A program made the translations under genes and the position numbers. From Thiemannella venezuelensis (lineage in GTDB: Bacteria > Actinomycetota > Actinomycetes > Streptosporangiales > Streptosporangiaceae), in the NCBI RefSeq assembly GCF_014203605.1, contig NZ_JACHJJ010000014.1, positions 1 to 64,000 on the forward strand: a stretch of 64,000 nucleotides of DNA, given 5' to 3'. How positions within the stretch are numbered: the stretch's first letter is position 1; each line of letters starts with the position of its first letter. This document shows positions 41,427 through 50,852 of this stretch, one piece after another. The notes beneath the pieces are model-generated. The model worked only from the letters and a program-made list of their open reading frames with translations, had not been told where the DNA came from and made no database searches.

Positions 41427-43010
41427 GTGAGCCGGTTGGACACCTCCTCGGGCGAGTACCTGGCCCGGCGCGAGGCGATGCTCGCCAAGCTGGCCGAGCT
41501 GGAGGCCGAGCAGGCGGGGGCGGTGGCGGGCGGCGGCGCGAAGTACGTCGAGCGCCACCGCGGGCGCGGCAAGCTGCTCGCCCGCGAGCGGATCGAGCTG
41601 CTGGTCGATCCCGACTCCGCGTTCCTGGAGCTCTCGCCGCTGGCGGGCTGGGGCAGCGACTTCCCGGTCGGGGCGAGCGTGGTCACCGGGATCGGGGTGG
41701 TCGAGGGCGTCGAGTGCGTGATCGTCGCCAACGACCCGACCGTGCGGGGCGGCGCGTCCAACCCGTGGACCCTGCGCAAGACGCTCCGGGCCGCCGACAT
41801 CGCGCTGGAGAACCGGCTGCCCCTGGTCAACCTGGTCGAGTCCGGCGGGGCCGACCTGCCGACGCAGAAGGAGATCTTCATCCCGGGCGGCCGGATCTTC
41901 CGCGACCTGACCCGGCTGAGCGCCGCCGGGATCCCGACGGTCGCACTGGTGTTCGGCAACTCCACCGCCGGGGGCGCGTACGTGCCCGGGATGAGCGACC
42001 ACGTGGTCATGGTGCGCGAGCGCGCCAAGGTCTTCCTGGGCGGTCCGCCGCTGGTGAAGATGGCCACCGGCGAGGAGGCCGACGACGAGTCGCTGGGCGG
42101 CGCCGAGATGCACGCCCGCGTCTCCGGCCTGGCCGACCACCTGGCCGCCGACGAGCACGACGCGCTGCGGATCGGGCGGCGGATCGTTCGCGGGCTCAAC
42201 TGGGTCAAGCGCGGCCGCGCGCCGGGAGCCGTGCGGGAGCCGCTGTACGACCCCGGCGAGCTGCTGGGGATCGTGCCGGAGGACCTGCGGATCCCGTTCG
42301 ATCCGCGCGAGGTGATCGTGCGGATCGCCGACGGCAGCGAGTTCGACGAGTTCAAGCCGCTGTACGGCGCCAGCCTGGTGACCGGGTGGGCCCGGCTGCA
42401 CGGCTACCCGGTCGGCGTCCTGGCCAACGCGCGCGGCGTGCTGTTCAGCGAGGAGGCCCAGAAGGCGGCCCAGTTCATCCAGCTGGCGAACCAGGCGCGC
42501 ACGCCGCTGGTCTTCCTGCAGAACACGACCGGCTACATGGTCGGCAGGGAGTACGAGCAGGGCGGCATCATCAAGCACGGCGCCATGATGATCAACGCGG
42601 TCTCCAACTCGACGGTCCCGCACCTCACGGTCGTCATGGGAGCCTCCTACGGCGCGGGCAACTACGGCATGTGCGGCCGGGCCTACGACCCCCGGTTCCT
42701 GTTCGCCTGGCCGAGCGCGAAATCCGCCGTCATGGGGCCGGCGCAGCTCGCCGGGGTGCTGTCCATCGTCGGCCGGGCCGCCGCGCAGGCCCGGGGGCAG
42801 GCCTACGACGAGGAGGCGGACGCGGCGATGCGCGCGATGGTCGAGGCGCAGATCGAGGCCGAGTCGCTGCCGTTCTTCCTGTCCGGACGGCTCTACGACG
42901 ACGGGGTCATCGACCCCCGCGACACCCGCACCGTCCTGGGGCTGTGCCTGTCGGCCGTCAACAGCGCCCCCGTCCCGGAGCCCGCGGGCTTCGGCGTCTT
43001 CCGGATGTGA
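41427..43010 (+). CDS. acyl-CoA carboxylase beta (carboxyltransferase) subunit
   Basis: A 527-residue biotin-dependent carboxyltransferase. It has [35 protein letters not shown], the N-terminal crotonase-fold domain with [23 protein letters not shown] and [14 protein letters not shown], and the C-terminal domain with [69 protein letters not shown]. This is the methylcrotonyl-/geranyl-CoA carboxylase branch rather than the shorter acetyl-CoA form. GTG 41427 has GGAAGGAG upstream. The alpha subunit follows. The neighbouring AtuA-family gene points to leucine or acyclic-terpene catabolism. Confidence 0.92.
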   Translation: MSRLDTSSGEYLARREAMLAKLAELEAEQAGAVAGGGAKYVERHRGRGKLLARERIELLVDPDSAFLELSPLAGWGSDFPVGASVVTGIGVVEGVECVIVANDPTVRGGASNPWTLRKTLRAADIALENRLPLVNLVESGGADLPTQKEIFIPGGRIFRDLTRLSAAGIPTVALVFGNSTAGGAYVPGMSDHVVMVRERAKVFLGGPPLVKMATGEEADDESLGGAEMHARVSGLADHLAADEHDALRIGRRIVRGLNWVKRGRAPGAVREPLYDPGELLGIVPEDLRIPFDPREVIVRIADGSEFDEFKPLYGASLVTGWARLHGYPVGVLANARGVLFSEEAQKAAQFIQLANQARTPLVFLQNTTGYMVGREYEQGGIIKHGAMMINAVSNSTVPHLTVVMGASYGAGNYGMCGRAYDPRFLFAWPSAKSAVMGPAQLAGVLSIVGRAAAQARGQAYDEEADAAMRAMVEAQIEAESLPFFLSGRLYDDGVIDPRDTRTVLGLCLSAVNSAPVPEPAGFGVFRM

Positions 43011-43060
43011 CCGTGCCACCCGCTCCCCCCCGTCCGCCCACCGCGTCAGGGTCACCGATC

Positions 43061-45082
43061 ATGATCACTCGCCTGCTCGTCGCCAACCGCGGCGAGATCG
43101 CCCGCCGCGTCTTCCGTACCTGCCGCGACCTCGGCATCGAGACCGTCGCCGTCTTCTCCGACGCCGACGACGGCGCGCCGCACGCCCGCGAGGCCGACCA
43201 CGCCGTCCGGCTCCCCGGCACCCGGCCCGCCGACACCTACCTGTCGGCCGGCGGGATCGTCGAGGCCGCCCTGCGGACCGGCGCCGACGCCGTCCACCCC
43301 GGCTACGGCTTCCTGTCGGAGAACGCCGCGTTCGCCCGTGCCGTCCTGGAGGCCGGGCTGACCTGGGTGGGGCCGAGCCCCGAGTCCATCGCCGCCATGG
43401 GCTCCAAGATCGAGGCCAAGGCCCTGATGGCCGGGGCCGGCGTCCCCGTCCTGCCCAGTCTGGCCCTCCCCCTCCCCGAGGGCTCCCGCGCCGGTGCGGC
43501 GGACGGCCTCGCGGCGCAGACCCGCGACTGGCCGTACCCGCTGCTGGTCAAGGCGTCGGCGGGCGGCGGAGGCCGGGGCATGCGGGTCGTCCGCGAGCCC
43601 GGCGGCCTCGTCCGCGAGCTGGAGTCCGCGCGGCGGGAGGCGGAGTCGGCGTTCGGGGACGGGACGGTCTTCGTCGAGCCGCTGCTGGAGCGCGCCCGCC
43701 ACATCGAGGTGCAGGTCCTGGCCGACGCGCACGGGACGGTCTGGGCGCTGGGCGAGCGCGAGTGCTCCATCCAGCGCCGCCACCAGAAGGTGGTCGAGGA
43801 GGCACCCTCCCCCGCCGTCTCCCCCGGGCTGCGCGCCCGGCTCTGCGAGGCGGCGGTCACCGCCGCCCGCGCCATCGGCTACGTCGGCGCAGGCACCGTG
43901 GAGTTCCTCGTCAAGGACGACACCGTCGCGTTCCTGGAGATGAACACCCGCCTGCAGGTCGAGCACCCGGTCACCGAGTGCGTCTACGGCCTCGACCTGG
44001 TCGGGCTCCAGCTCCGGATCGCCGAGGGCGCGGCCCTGCCGGAGACGCCCCCGGAGCCGTACGGCCACGCCGTCGAGGTCCGCCTGTACGCCGAGGACCC
44101 CGCCGAGGACTGGCGCCCGCAGAGCGGCGTCCTGCACCGGTTCGACGTCCCCGGGGCCGGGACCGCGTTCGCCCCGGTCCGCCACGGCCTGCGACTGGAC
44201 TCCGGCGTCGAGGACGGCTCGGAGATCGGCGTGCACTACGACCCGATGCTCGCCAAGGTGATCGCCCACGGCGCGACCCGCGCCGAAGCCGCCCGCAGGC
44301 TCGCCGGGGCCCTCGCCCGGGCGAGGATCCACGGCCCCGTCACCAACCGGGACCTGCTGGTGGAGGTCCTGCGCCACGACGCGTTCCTCGCGGGCGAGAC
44401 GCACACCGCCTTCCTGGAGCAGCACGGGCTCCCGGGCCGTCCCGCCGTGCCGCCCGCCGTACCGCTGGCCGCCCTCGCCGCCGCGCTCGCGCAGGCCGCG
44501 GCGAACCGGGCCGCGGCGACCGTGCAGGCCGCCCTGCCGAGCGGGTGGCGCAACGTGCCGTCCCAGCCGCAGCGGGTCTCCTTCCGGGTCGGCCCGGCGC
44601 CCGCTCCGGACGGGGCGGGGGCGGACCAGGGCGTGCACACGGTCTCCTACCGGCTGACCCGCGACGGACTGCGCGCCGACGGCCTGCCCGGCACCGTCCT
44701 GGTCGGCGCCGCGCCCGACGCGGTCGTCCTGGAGACCGGCGGCGTGCGGCACCGGTTCGAGGTCGCCCGCCACGGCGGCGTGACGTACGTGGACTCCCCC
44801 CTCGGCTCGGTACGGCTCACTCCTCTGCCCCGCCTGCCGGAACCGGTGGAGCGCCTGGCCCCGGGCTCCCTGCTGGCCCCCATGCCCGGTACCGTGCTGC
44901 GCGTCGAGGTGAAGTCCGGTGAACCGGTCGCCGCGGGCCAGGTGGTCGTGGTACTCGAAGCCATGAAGATGGAACATCGCATCACCGCGCCCGCCGGGGG
45001 CACGGTGGCGGAACTGAACACGGCGCCGGGCCGCCAGGTCGAGGCGGGAGCCGTACTGGCCGTGATCGAGGAGCGGGAATGA
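43061..45082 (+). CDS. acyl-CoA carboxylase alpha subunit (biotin carboxylase plus BCCP)
   Basis: A 673-residue fusion. Residues 1-445 are biotin carboxylase (ITRLLVANRGEIARRVFRTCRDLGIETVAVFSDAD, ATP-grasp GGGRGMRVV, and the RLQVEHPVTECVYGLDLVGLQLRIAEG region). A linking BT domain follows (about 450-590). The C-terminal biotinyl domain carries the biotin lysine at residue 636 in VLEAMKMEH. It carboxylates its own biotin with bicarbonate and ATP and hands the carboxyl to the beta subunit encoded 50 nt upstream. The fused BCCP and BT domain are typical of MCC, GCC and PCC alpha chains. Confidence 0.94.
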   Translation: MITRLLVANRGEIARRVFRTCRDLGIETVAVFSDADDGAPHAREADHAVRLPGTRPADTYLSAGGIVEAALRTGADAVHPGYGFLSENAAFARAVLEAGLTWVGPSPESIAAMGSKIEAKALMAGAGVPVLPSLALPLPEGSRAGAADGLAAQTRDWPYPLLVKASAGGGGRGMRVVREPGGLVRELESARREAESAFGDGTVFVEPLLERARHIEVQVLADAHGTVWALGERECSIQRRHQKVVEEAPSPAVSPGLRARLCEAAVTAARAIGYVGAGTVEFLVKDDTVAFLEMNTRLQVEHPVTECVYGLDLVGLQLRIAEGAALPETPPEPYGHAVEVRLYAEDPAEDWRPQSGVLHRFDVPGAGTAFAPVRHGLRLDSGVEDGSEIGVHYDPMLAKVIAHGATRAEAARRLAGALARARIHGPVTNRDLLVEVLRHDAFLAGETHTAFLEQHGLPGRPAVPPAVPLAALAAALAQAAANRAAATVQAALPSGWRNVPSQPQRVSFRVGPAPAPDGAGADQGVHTVSYRLTRDGLRADGLPGTVLVGAAPDAVVLETGGVRHRFEVARHGGVTYVDSPLGSVRLTPLPRLPEPVERLAPGSLLAPMPGTVLRVEVKSGEPVAAGQVVVVLEAMKMEHRITAPAGGTVAELNTAPGRQVEAGAVLAVIEERE

Positions 45083-45116
45083 GCACCGTGCGCGAGCCGG
45101 GGAGCGGAGGAACCAG

Positions 45117-45944
45117 GTGAACAGGGACGGGGGCTGGCCGGTGGAGCGGCTGGTGCACAAGGAGGTGTCCGGCGGGATCGCCACGATCACACTGGACTCC
45201 CCGCGCAACCGCAACGCGCTCTCGGTGCGTCTCCTGGGCGACCTGGAGGACCGGCTCGACTGGGCGCTGGCCGAGGAGGGCGTGCGGGTGATCGTGCTCA
45301 CCGGGACCGGGCCGGTGTTCTGCGCCGGGGCCGACCTGAAGGAGCAGCGGGCCGAACCCGGCGGCGACGCCCACGGCGCGCCGGTGACCGCCTCGTTCCC
45401 GGAGATCATGAACATGATCTGGAACAGCCCCAAGCCGGTCATCTGCCGGCTGAACGGCACCGCCCGGGCCGGCGGGCTCGGCCTGGTCGCGGCGTGCGAC
45501 TTCGCGATCGCGCCGGACACGGCGTCGTTCGCGTTCACCGAGGTCCGGCTGGGCGTGGTGCCCGCGATGATCTCGGTGACCGTGCTGCGCCGGCTCGACC
45601 CGCGGGCCGCGGCCGAGTACCTGCTGACCGGGGAGACCTTCGGCGCCGCCCGCGCCCAGGAGATCGGCCTGCTCACCCGGGCCGTGCCCGCGGAGGAGCT
45701 GGACGCGACGGTCGCCCACTACGCGGACATGCTGCTGCGCGGCGGCCCCGAGGCACTGGCGATCACCAAGCAGCTCGTCCGGCAGGTGCCCGGCCTGCCG
45801 GTGGAGGAGGGCATGCGCCGGATGGCCGAGCTGTCGGCCCAGCGGTTCACCTCCGCCGAGGGCCAGGAGGGCATCGCCGCGTTCATGGAGAAGCGCCCCG
45901 CCTCCTGGATCCCGCGTCCCGGGGAGACCTCCGGCCCCGAGTGA
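45117..45944 (+). CDS. enoyl-CoA hydratase/isomerase family protein
   Basis: A 275-residue crotonase-fold protein. The oxyanion-hole segments are VFCAGADLKEQRAEPGG and LNGTARAGGLGLVAACDFAIA. FTEVRLGVVPAMISVTVLRRLDPRAAAEYLLTGETFGAARAQEIGLL is typical of methylglutaconyl-CoA hydratase/isohexenylglutaconyl-CoA hydratase (LiuC/AtuE) homologues. In the predicted pathway it hydrates the product of the upstream carboxylase. GTG 45117 with GGAGG upstream gives a 34-nt gap to the alpha subunit, so one operon is likely. Confidence 0.92.
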   Translation: MNRDGGWPVERLVHKEVSGGIATITLDSPRNRNALSVRLLGDLEDRLDWALAEEGVRVIVLTGTGPVFCAGADLKEQRAEPGGDAHGAPVTASFPEIMNMIWNSPKPVICRLNGTARAGGLGLVAACDFAIAPDTASFAFTEVRLGVVPAMISVTVLRRLDPRAAAEYLLTGETFGAARAQEIGLLTRAVPAEELDATVAHYADMLLRGGPEALAITKQLVRQVPGLPVEEGMRRMAELSAQRFTSAEGQEGIAAFMEKRPASWIPRPGETSGPE

Positions 45945-46052
45945 CCCCCGCGCGGCGGGAGGGCTCCGGGCAGGGCCCCGGCCCGCTCGCGGCCGGGCGC
46001 GCCGCACCGGCCGCGTGCAACCGCGCCGCCGGTGACGTGCGAAGGTAGCGGT

Positions 46053-47549
46053 ATGGGGATCGTTCTGGTGACGGGGGCCACCGGCTACATCGGCGGCCGG
46101 CTGGTTCCGGAGCTGCTCGCGGCCGGGCACGAGGTCAGGTGCGCGGCCCGGCATCCGGAGCGGCTGCGGGACCTGCCCTGGGCCGGGCGGGTGCGGATCC
46201 TGGCCGGGGACGTCAACGATTCCGGCGCCATGCGGCGCGCCCTGGACGGCGTCGACGTGGCCTACTACCTGGTCCACTCGATGGCCGCGGGACCCGCCTT
46301 CGCCGGGCGCGACCGGAGGGCCGCCGAGTCCTTCGCCGGGGCCGCCGCGGAGGCGGGCGCGCGCAGGATCGTCTACCTGGGCGGGCTGACGCACGCCTCC
46401 GGAGAGCTGTCGGCGCACATGCGCTCCCGCGCGGAGGTGGGCGAGATCTTCCTGAGGGCCCCGACGCCCGCCGTGGTGCTGCGGGCCGCGGTGGTCATCG
46501 GCTCCGGGTCGGCCTCGTTCGAGATGCTGCGGTACCTGACCGAGCGCCTGCCGGTGATGACGACGCCCCGCTGGGTGCGCACCCCCACCCAGCCCATCGC
46601 CGTCCGCGACATGCTGCGGTACCTGACCGCGTGGACCGAGGTCCCCGGAGACGTCAACCGCGCCTTCGACGTCGGCGGGCCGGACGTGCTCACCTATGAG
46701 GACATGATGCACGGGTACGCCGCGGTCGCGCGGCTGCCCCCGCGGCTCATCGTCCCGGTGCCGCTCCTCTCGCCGAGCCTGTCCAGCCACTGGGTGGGAC
46801 TGGTCACGCCCGTGCCGGCGAGCATCGCCCGGCCGCTGGTGGAGTCGCTGCGCCACGAGGCCGTGTGCGCCGAGCACGACATCGCCGGGTTCGTCCCCGA
46901 CCCGCCGGCCGGACTGATCGGCTTCGAGGAGTCCGTCCGGCTGGCGCTGCACCGGATCAAGGAGGCCGACGTCACCACCCGCTGGTCCTCCGCCTCCACC
47001 CCCGGCGCGCCGAGCGACCCCCTGCCCACCGACCCCGACTGGGCGGGCGGCAGCCTCTACGCCGACGAGCGCGAACAGGACGTGGCCGCGCCCCCGCAGG
47101 AGGTCTGGCGGGTGATCGAGGCCATCGGCGGCGCCAACGGCTGGTACTCCCTGCCCGTCGCCTGGCGTGCGCGCGGCCTGCTCGACCGGCTGCTGGGCGG
47201 CGTGGGCCTGCGCAGGGGGCGCCGCGACCCGCACCGCCTGCGGGTGGGGGAATCGCTCGACTTCTGGCGGGTGGAGGAGATCGAGCCCGGCCGGCTGCTG
47301 CGGCTGCGCGCCGAGATGCGGCTGCCGGGACTGGCCTGGCTGGAGCTTTCGGTCGCCCCGGCCTCCGCCCGGGAGCCCTCCCCGGACGGCCCCGCCCGGG
47401 CCGTGTACCGGCAGCGTGCGCTGTTCCATCCGCACGGGCTGCTGGGTCACGCCTACTGGTGGGGCATCGCCCCCTTCCACAGCCTCGTCTTCGGCCGGAT
47501 GCCGCGCAACATCGCCCGCGCGGCGGAGTCCGCGCGCCGGCGGCACTGA
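46053..47549 (+). CDS. NmrA/SDR-type NAD(P)-binding protein with C-terminal DUF2867
   Basis: A 498-residue protein. Residues 1-300 form an extended SDR/NmrA-like Rossmann domain starting GIVLVTGATGYIGGRLVPELLAAGHEVRCAARHPERL, without a clear YxxxK pair, so catalysis as a dehydrogenase is doubtful. Residues 330-490 match DUF2867 (EVWRVIEAIGGANGWYSLPVAWRARGLLDRLLGG; FWRVEEIEPGRLLRLRAEMRLPGLAWLELSV; RALFHPHGLLGHAYWWGIAPFHSLVFGRMPRNIARAAE), a START-like fold. ATG 46053 has GAAGG upstream. This two-domain arrangement is common in actinobacteria and has no agreed function. It lies between carboxylase genes and the AtuA gene. Confidence 0.85.
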   Translation: MGIVLVTGATGYIGGRLVPELLAAGHEVRCAARHPERLRDLPWAGRVRILAGDVNDSGAMRRALDGVDVAYYLVHSMAAGPAFAGRDRRAAESFAGAAAEAGARRIVYLGGLTHASGELSAHMRSRAEVGEIFLRAPTPAVVLRAAVVIGSGSASFEMLRYLTERLPVMTTPRWVRTPTQPIAVRDMLRYLTAWTEVPGDVNRAFDVGGPDVLTYEDMMHGYAAVARLPPRLIVPVPLLSPSLSSHWVGLVTPVPASIARPLVESLRHEAVCAEHDIAGFVPDPPAGLIGFEESVRLALHRIKEADVTTRWSSASTPGAPSDPLPTDPDWAGGSLYADEREQDVAAPPQEVWRVIEAIGGANGWYSLPVAWRARGLLDRLLGGVGLRRGRRDPHRLRVGESLDFWRVEEIEPGRLLRLRAEMRLPGLAWLELSVAPASAREPSPDGPARAVYRQRALFHPHGLLGHAYWWGIAPFHSLVFGRMPRNIARAAESARRRH

Positions 47550-47653
47550 CCTGGGCGGCCACGGAGCGGCGGCGGCCTTGATCGCGGGCGGGGCAGGCGG
47601 TTGGATGGCTGACTGGAACAATCGTCCAGGGCCGTACGGCCGAAGGAGGCCCG

Positions 47654-49417
47654 ATGCTCCGCATCGCCAACTGCTCCGGCTTCTACGGCGACCGGCTCTC
47701 GGCCGCCCGGGAGATGGTCGAGGGCGGGCCGATCGACGTGCTCACCGGCGACTGGCTGGCCGAGCTGACGATGCTGATCCTGGCCGGAAACCGGCTGAAG
47801 GGCAGGCCCGGCTACGCGCCGACGTTCCTGAAGCAGCTGGAGCAGGTCCTGGGGACCTGCGTGGACCGGGGCATCAGGATCGTGTCCAACGCGGGCGGGC
47901 TGGACCCCGCCGGATGCGCCGAGGCCGTGGCCGAGCTGTCCGGCCGGCTCGGCCTGGCGGTGCGGGTCGCCTCCGTGACCGGCGACGACCTGACCGGGGA
48001 GCCCGAACTCCTCGACGGCGCGGTGAACCTGGACACCGGCGAGAGACTGCCCGCCGCCCCGCTGACCGCCAACGCCTACCTCGGCGGGCGGCCGATCGCG
48101 GCCGCCCTGTCCGCGGGGGCGGACGTGGTGGTGACCGGGCGGGTCACCGACGCGGCGCTGGTCACCGGACCGGGCATCTGGCGGTACGGCTGGCGCCCCG
48201 GCGACCACGACGCGCTGGCCGGTTCGGTGGTCGCCGGGCACGTGATCGAGTGCGGCTGCCAGGCGACCGGCGGCAACTACGCGTTCTTCGGCGAGGTGCC
48301 CGGCCTGGAGAACTGCGGCTTCCCGCTGGTGGAGCTGGCGGCCGACGGGTCCAGCGTGGTCACCAAGCATCCCGGGACCGGCGGGCTGGTCTCGGTCGGC
48401 ACGGTCACCGCCCAGCTCCTGTACGAGATCGGCTCGCCGCGCTACCTCGGGCCCGACGCCGTGGCCCGCTTCGACAGCATCCGGCTGGAGCAGCAGGGCC
48501 CGGACCGGGTGCGGATCTCCGGCGTGCGCGGCGAGGCCCCGCCGGACACGCTCAAGGTCGCGATCAACTACCTCGGCGGCTACCGCAACACCATGACCCT
48601 GGTCCTGACCGGCCTGGACATCGAGGCCAAGGCCCGGCTGGCCCAGGACGCCATCTGGTCCCGCGTCCCGAAGGACTCCTTCGAGCAGGTCCACGCCGAA
48701 CTCACCCCGCTCGCGGGCGCCGCCCTGCTCAGGATCACCGTGATGGACCCCGACCGGGCGAAGGCGGGACGCGCGTTCTCCTCCGCCGTGGTGGAGAGCG
48801 GCCTGGCGAGCTACCCGGGGTTCTACGGCCTCACCCCGCCCGGGGACGCCTCGCCGTACGGGATCTACTGGCCGGCGCTGGTCCCCGCCGCCGCGGTCCG
48901 CCCCCGGGTCGTGCTCGACGGCCGGGAGGTGCCCTTCTCCGTCCCCGCCGCGGCCTCCGGCCCGTCCCCGGACGCCGTGCCCGTGACCGCCGTGCCCCCG
49001 GCCCCCCTCGCGGACGCGGTGTCCCCCGCGCCGGGCGGGGAGGAGGGCGAGCGGGGCGGGACCGCACCGGTGGACGGCGGCGGGCCGGTCGACCGGCTCC
49101 CGCTGGGGACGATCATGGGTGCCCGCTCCGGCGACAAGGGCGGCAACGCCAACCTCGGCGTCTGGGTCCGTACGGCCGAGCAGTTCGCGTGGCTGACGGG
49201 CCACCTGACGGCCGGGCGGCTGCGCGAGCTCCTGCCCGCGACGGCCGGGCTGCGGATCGAGCGCTTCGAGCTGCCGAACCTGCTCGCCCTCAACTTCGTC
49301 GTCCACGGCCTGCTGGGCCGGGGCGTCGCCGCCAGCCCGCGCCTCGACGCCCAGGCCAAGGCACTGGGCGAGGAACTGCGCGCCGCGCACACGGACATCC
49401 CCCGGGCCCTCCTGTGA
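47654..49417 (+). CDS. AtuA-family (DUF1446) acyclic terpene utilisation protein
   Basis: A 587-residue protein. The large AtuA domain (1-440) begins LRIANCSGFYGDRLSAAREMVEGGPIDVLTGDWLAELTMLILAGNRLK and includes ATGGNYAFFGEVPGLENCGFPLVELAADG and ITVMDPDRAKAG. After an Ala/Pro-rich link (about 440-480), an AtuA-like ferredoxin-fold domain (GTIMGARSGDKGGNANLGVWVRTAEQFAWL) completes it. AtuA is needed for citronellol/geraniol use in Pseudomonas; its chemical step is unclear. Its association here with a biotin carboxylase and crotonase fits that pathway or leucine breakdown. ATG 47654 has GAAGGAGG upstream. Confidence 0.9.
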   Translation: MLRIANCSGFYGDRLSAAREMVEGGPIDVLTGDWLAELTMLILAGNRLKGRPGYAPTFLKQLEQVLGTCVDRGIRIVSNAGGLDPAGCAEAVAELSGRLGLAVRVASVTGDDLTGEPELLDGAVNLDTGERLPAAPLTANAYLGGRPIAAALSAGADVVVTGRVTDAALVTGPGIWRYGWRPGDHDALAGSVVAGHVIECGCQATGGNYAFFGEVPGLENCGFPLVELAADGSSVVTKHPGTGGLVSVGTVTAQLLYEIGSPRYLGPDAVARFDSIRLEQQGPDRVRISGVRGEAPPDTLKVAINYLGGYRNTMTLVLTGLDIEAKARLAQDAIWSRVPKDSFEQVHAELTPLAGAALLRITVMDPDRAKAGRAFSSAVVESGLASYPGFYGLTPPGDASPYGIYWPALVPAAAVRPRVVLDGREVPFSVPAAASGPSPDAVPVTAVPPAPLADAVSPAPGGEEGERGGTAPVDGGGPVDRLPLGTIMGARSGDKGGNANLGVWVRTAEQFAWLTGHLTAGRLRELLPATAGLRIERFELPNLLALNFVVHGLLGRGVAASPRLDAQAKALGEELRAAHTDIPRALL

Positions 49418-49596
49418 CCTCCACTGTGACCTCCGGTGCGGCCGTCCGGCGGCCCGGGCCTCTCCTCTCGCGGTCCCGCTCCTGACAGAATTTTGTTCGG
49501 CCGGCCTCCGGTTTCGGCGTACATACCACCCCTCCGCGTGAGAGAGTGCAAGAAACCTGGCTATTCAGACACACCTAGATCCTTTCTCCCTCTAAG

Positions 49597-49614
49597 ATTG
49601 CGCGCAATTGCAAT
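49597..49614. promoter_or_regulatory. overlapping palindromes upstream of the XRE module
   Basis: ATTGCGCGCAAT (perfect 12-bp palindrome) overlaps GCAATTGC (49604-49611), just after a TAAGAT -10-like hexamer (49593-49598). The same GCAATTGC recurs at 50791-50798 before the third gene of the module. A plausible operator of the DUF5753 regulator. The remainder of 49418-49642 shows nothing else I can support. Confidence 0.5.
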
Positions 49615-49642
49615 GTGAGGCTGGCTCGGGGAAGGAACAGTC

Positions 49643-49849
49643 ATGCGTTTGCGGTTTCTCGGCTCCACCTCGGAGGCGGGCGCCTGCCCCTCTCTCTACG
49701 AGACCGACCGCGGCACCATCGTCGTCCAGGGACTCCACGTCACCGACGCCGCCGCCCTGGCCGACCTCCGCCACGTCCTGGACGGGGAGACCGCCGTCGA
49801 GGTCCCCCGCGAGCTCCTCGTCGACATCGCCCGCCGGGTGCTCGGGTAA
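49643..49849 (+). CDS. 68-residue small conserved-type actinobacterial protein
   Basis: A small soluble protein beginning MRLRFLGSTSEAGACPSLYETDRGTIVVQG and containing ALADLRHVLDGETAVEVPRELLVDIARR. Proteins with this RLRFLG...CPTLY-TDRG...VVQG pattern are often encoded next to XRE-DUF5753 regulators in actinomycetes, in the way DUF397 proteins are. The ATG has GGGAAGGAA upstream. It precedes the XRE gene by 84 nt on the same strand. Function is unknown; it could be a partner or effector of the regulator. Confidence 0.78.
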   Translation: MRLRFLGSTSEAGACPSLYETDRGTIVVQGLHVTDAAALADLRHVLDGETAVEVPRELLVDIARRVLG

Positions 49850-49933
49850 ATATTGATCACGATTGGGGCCGCCCCTATGGCCTGATCGGCGCCTGCGGGT
49901 CTAACCTCGTGCGGCACCGTACGGGAGGTCGGC

Positions 49934-50806
49934 ATGAGCCAGTTCCAGCAGGCCAGGATCGAGCTGGGCGCGCAGCTCCGGCATCTGCGGGAGGCCGCCC
50001 ACCTGTCGGGCAAGGACCTCGCCGAACGGCTGCGCTGGCAGGCCTCCAAGGTCTCCCGGATCGAGAACGCCCGCCAGACCGCCACCGAGGACGACGTCAC
50101 CGCGTGGGCCCGCGCCGTGGACGCCGCGCCCGAGGTCGTCGAGGAACTGGCCGAGCAGGCCGGCGCCATGCTGGAGCGCCAGGACTCCTGGCGGCAGCGG
50201 CACCGGAGCGGCCTGGCCGCCATCCAGGAGGACTTCCGCGACGTGGAGGCGCGGACGACCGCGTTCCGGGTGTTCGAGCCGGGCGTGGTCATCGGCCTGC
50301 TGCAGACCACCGAGTACGCGCGGAGCATCTTCACCAGGATCAAGCGCCTCTACAACGCGCCCGACGAGGTCGACGCGGCCATCAGGGTCCGCATGCAGCG
50401 GCAGGAGATCCTCTACGACCAGCGCAAGCGGTTCCGCTTCATCCTGCCCGAGTCGGTGCTGCGCTACCGGCTGGCCCCGCTGGAGGTGATGCGCGGCCAG
50501 CTCGACCGGCTGCTCGCGGTGACCGCGCTCCCGAACGTGGAGTTCGGCGTGGTGCCCTTCGAGGCGCCGCTGCCGTCCGCGCTGCTCAACGGCTTCTGGA
50601 TCTACGACCGGGACCACGTCGCGGTGCCCACCAGGACCAGGGACCTGATCCTGCGCGATCCGGAGGACATCGCCTTCTACGAGCGGGCCTTCGACGAGTT
50701 CTGCGAGATCGCGGCCTTCCGCCAGGACGCCAGGGCGGTGATCGTGCGGGTCCTGGAGGACTTCGCAGAACAATCCTCGGATCAACTACCGCAATTGCTT
50801 GATTAA
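49934..50806 (+). CDS. XRE-family regulator with DUF5753 domain
   Basis: A 290-residue protein. The helix-turn-helix lies at the start (LGAQLRHLREAAHLSGKDLAERLRWQASKVSRIENARQTATEDDVTAWARAVDA). The DUF5753 ligand-type domain follows (EARTTAFRVFEPGVVIGLLQTTEYARSIFTR, RMQRQEILYDQRKRFRFILPESVLRYR, VEFGVVPFEAPLPSALLNGFWIYDRD). Regulators of this type (BldB/WhiJ-like systems) act in development and antibiotic control and usually pair with a DUF397 small protein. Here the flanking small proteins are of other kinds. A GCAATTGC palindrome overlaps its 3' end. Confidence 0.9.
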   Translation: MSQFQQARIELGAQLRHLREAAHLSGKDLAERLRWQASKVSRIENARQTATEDDVTAWARAVDAAPEVVEELAEQAGAMLERQDSWRQRHRSGLAAIQEDFRDVEARTTAFRVFEPGVVIGLLQTTEYARSIFTRIKRLYNAPDEVDAAIRVRMQRQEILYDQRKRFRFILPESVLRYRLAPLEVMRGQLDRLLAVTALPNVEFGVVPFEAPLPSALLNGFWIYDRDHVAVPTRTRDLILRDPEDIAFYERAFDEFCEIAAFRQDARAVIVRVLEDFAEQSSDQLPQLLD

Positions 50807-50852
50807 CATCCCAAGATCGTGCAATCCTCATGTGAGACGGAGGTGACGCACG

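Noticed and set aside
39401-43010. Upstream part of a very long plus-strand open frame ending at 45082
   Set aside because: Only the part from 43061 is coding (acyl-CoA carboxylase alpha). The earlier part runs out of frame through the kinase and carboxyltransferase genes and has shadow composition.
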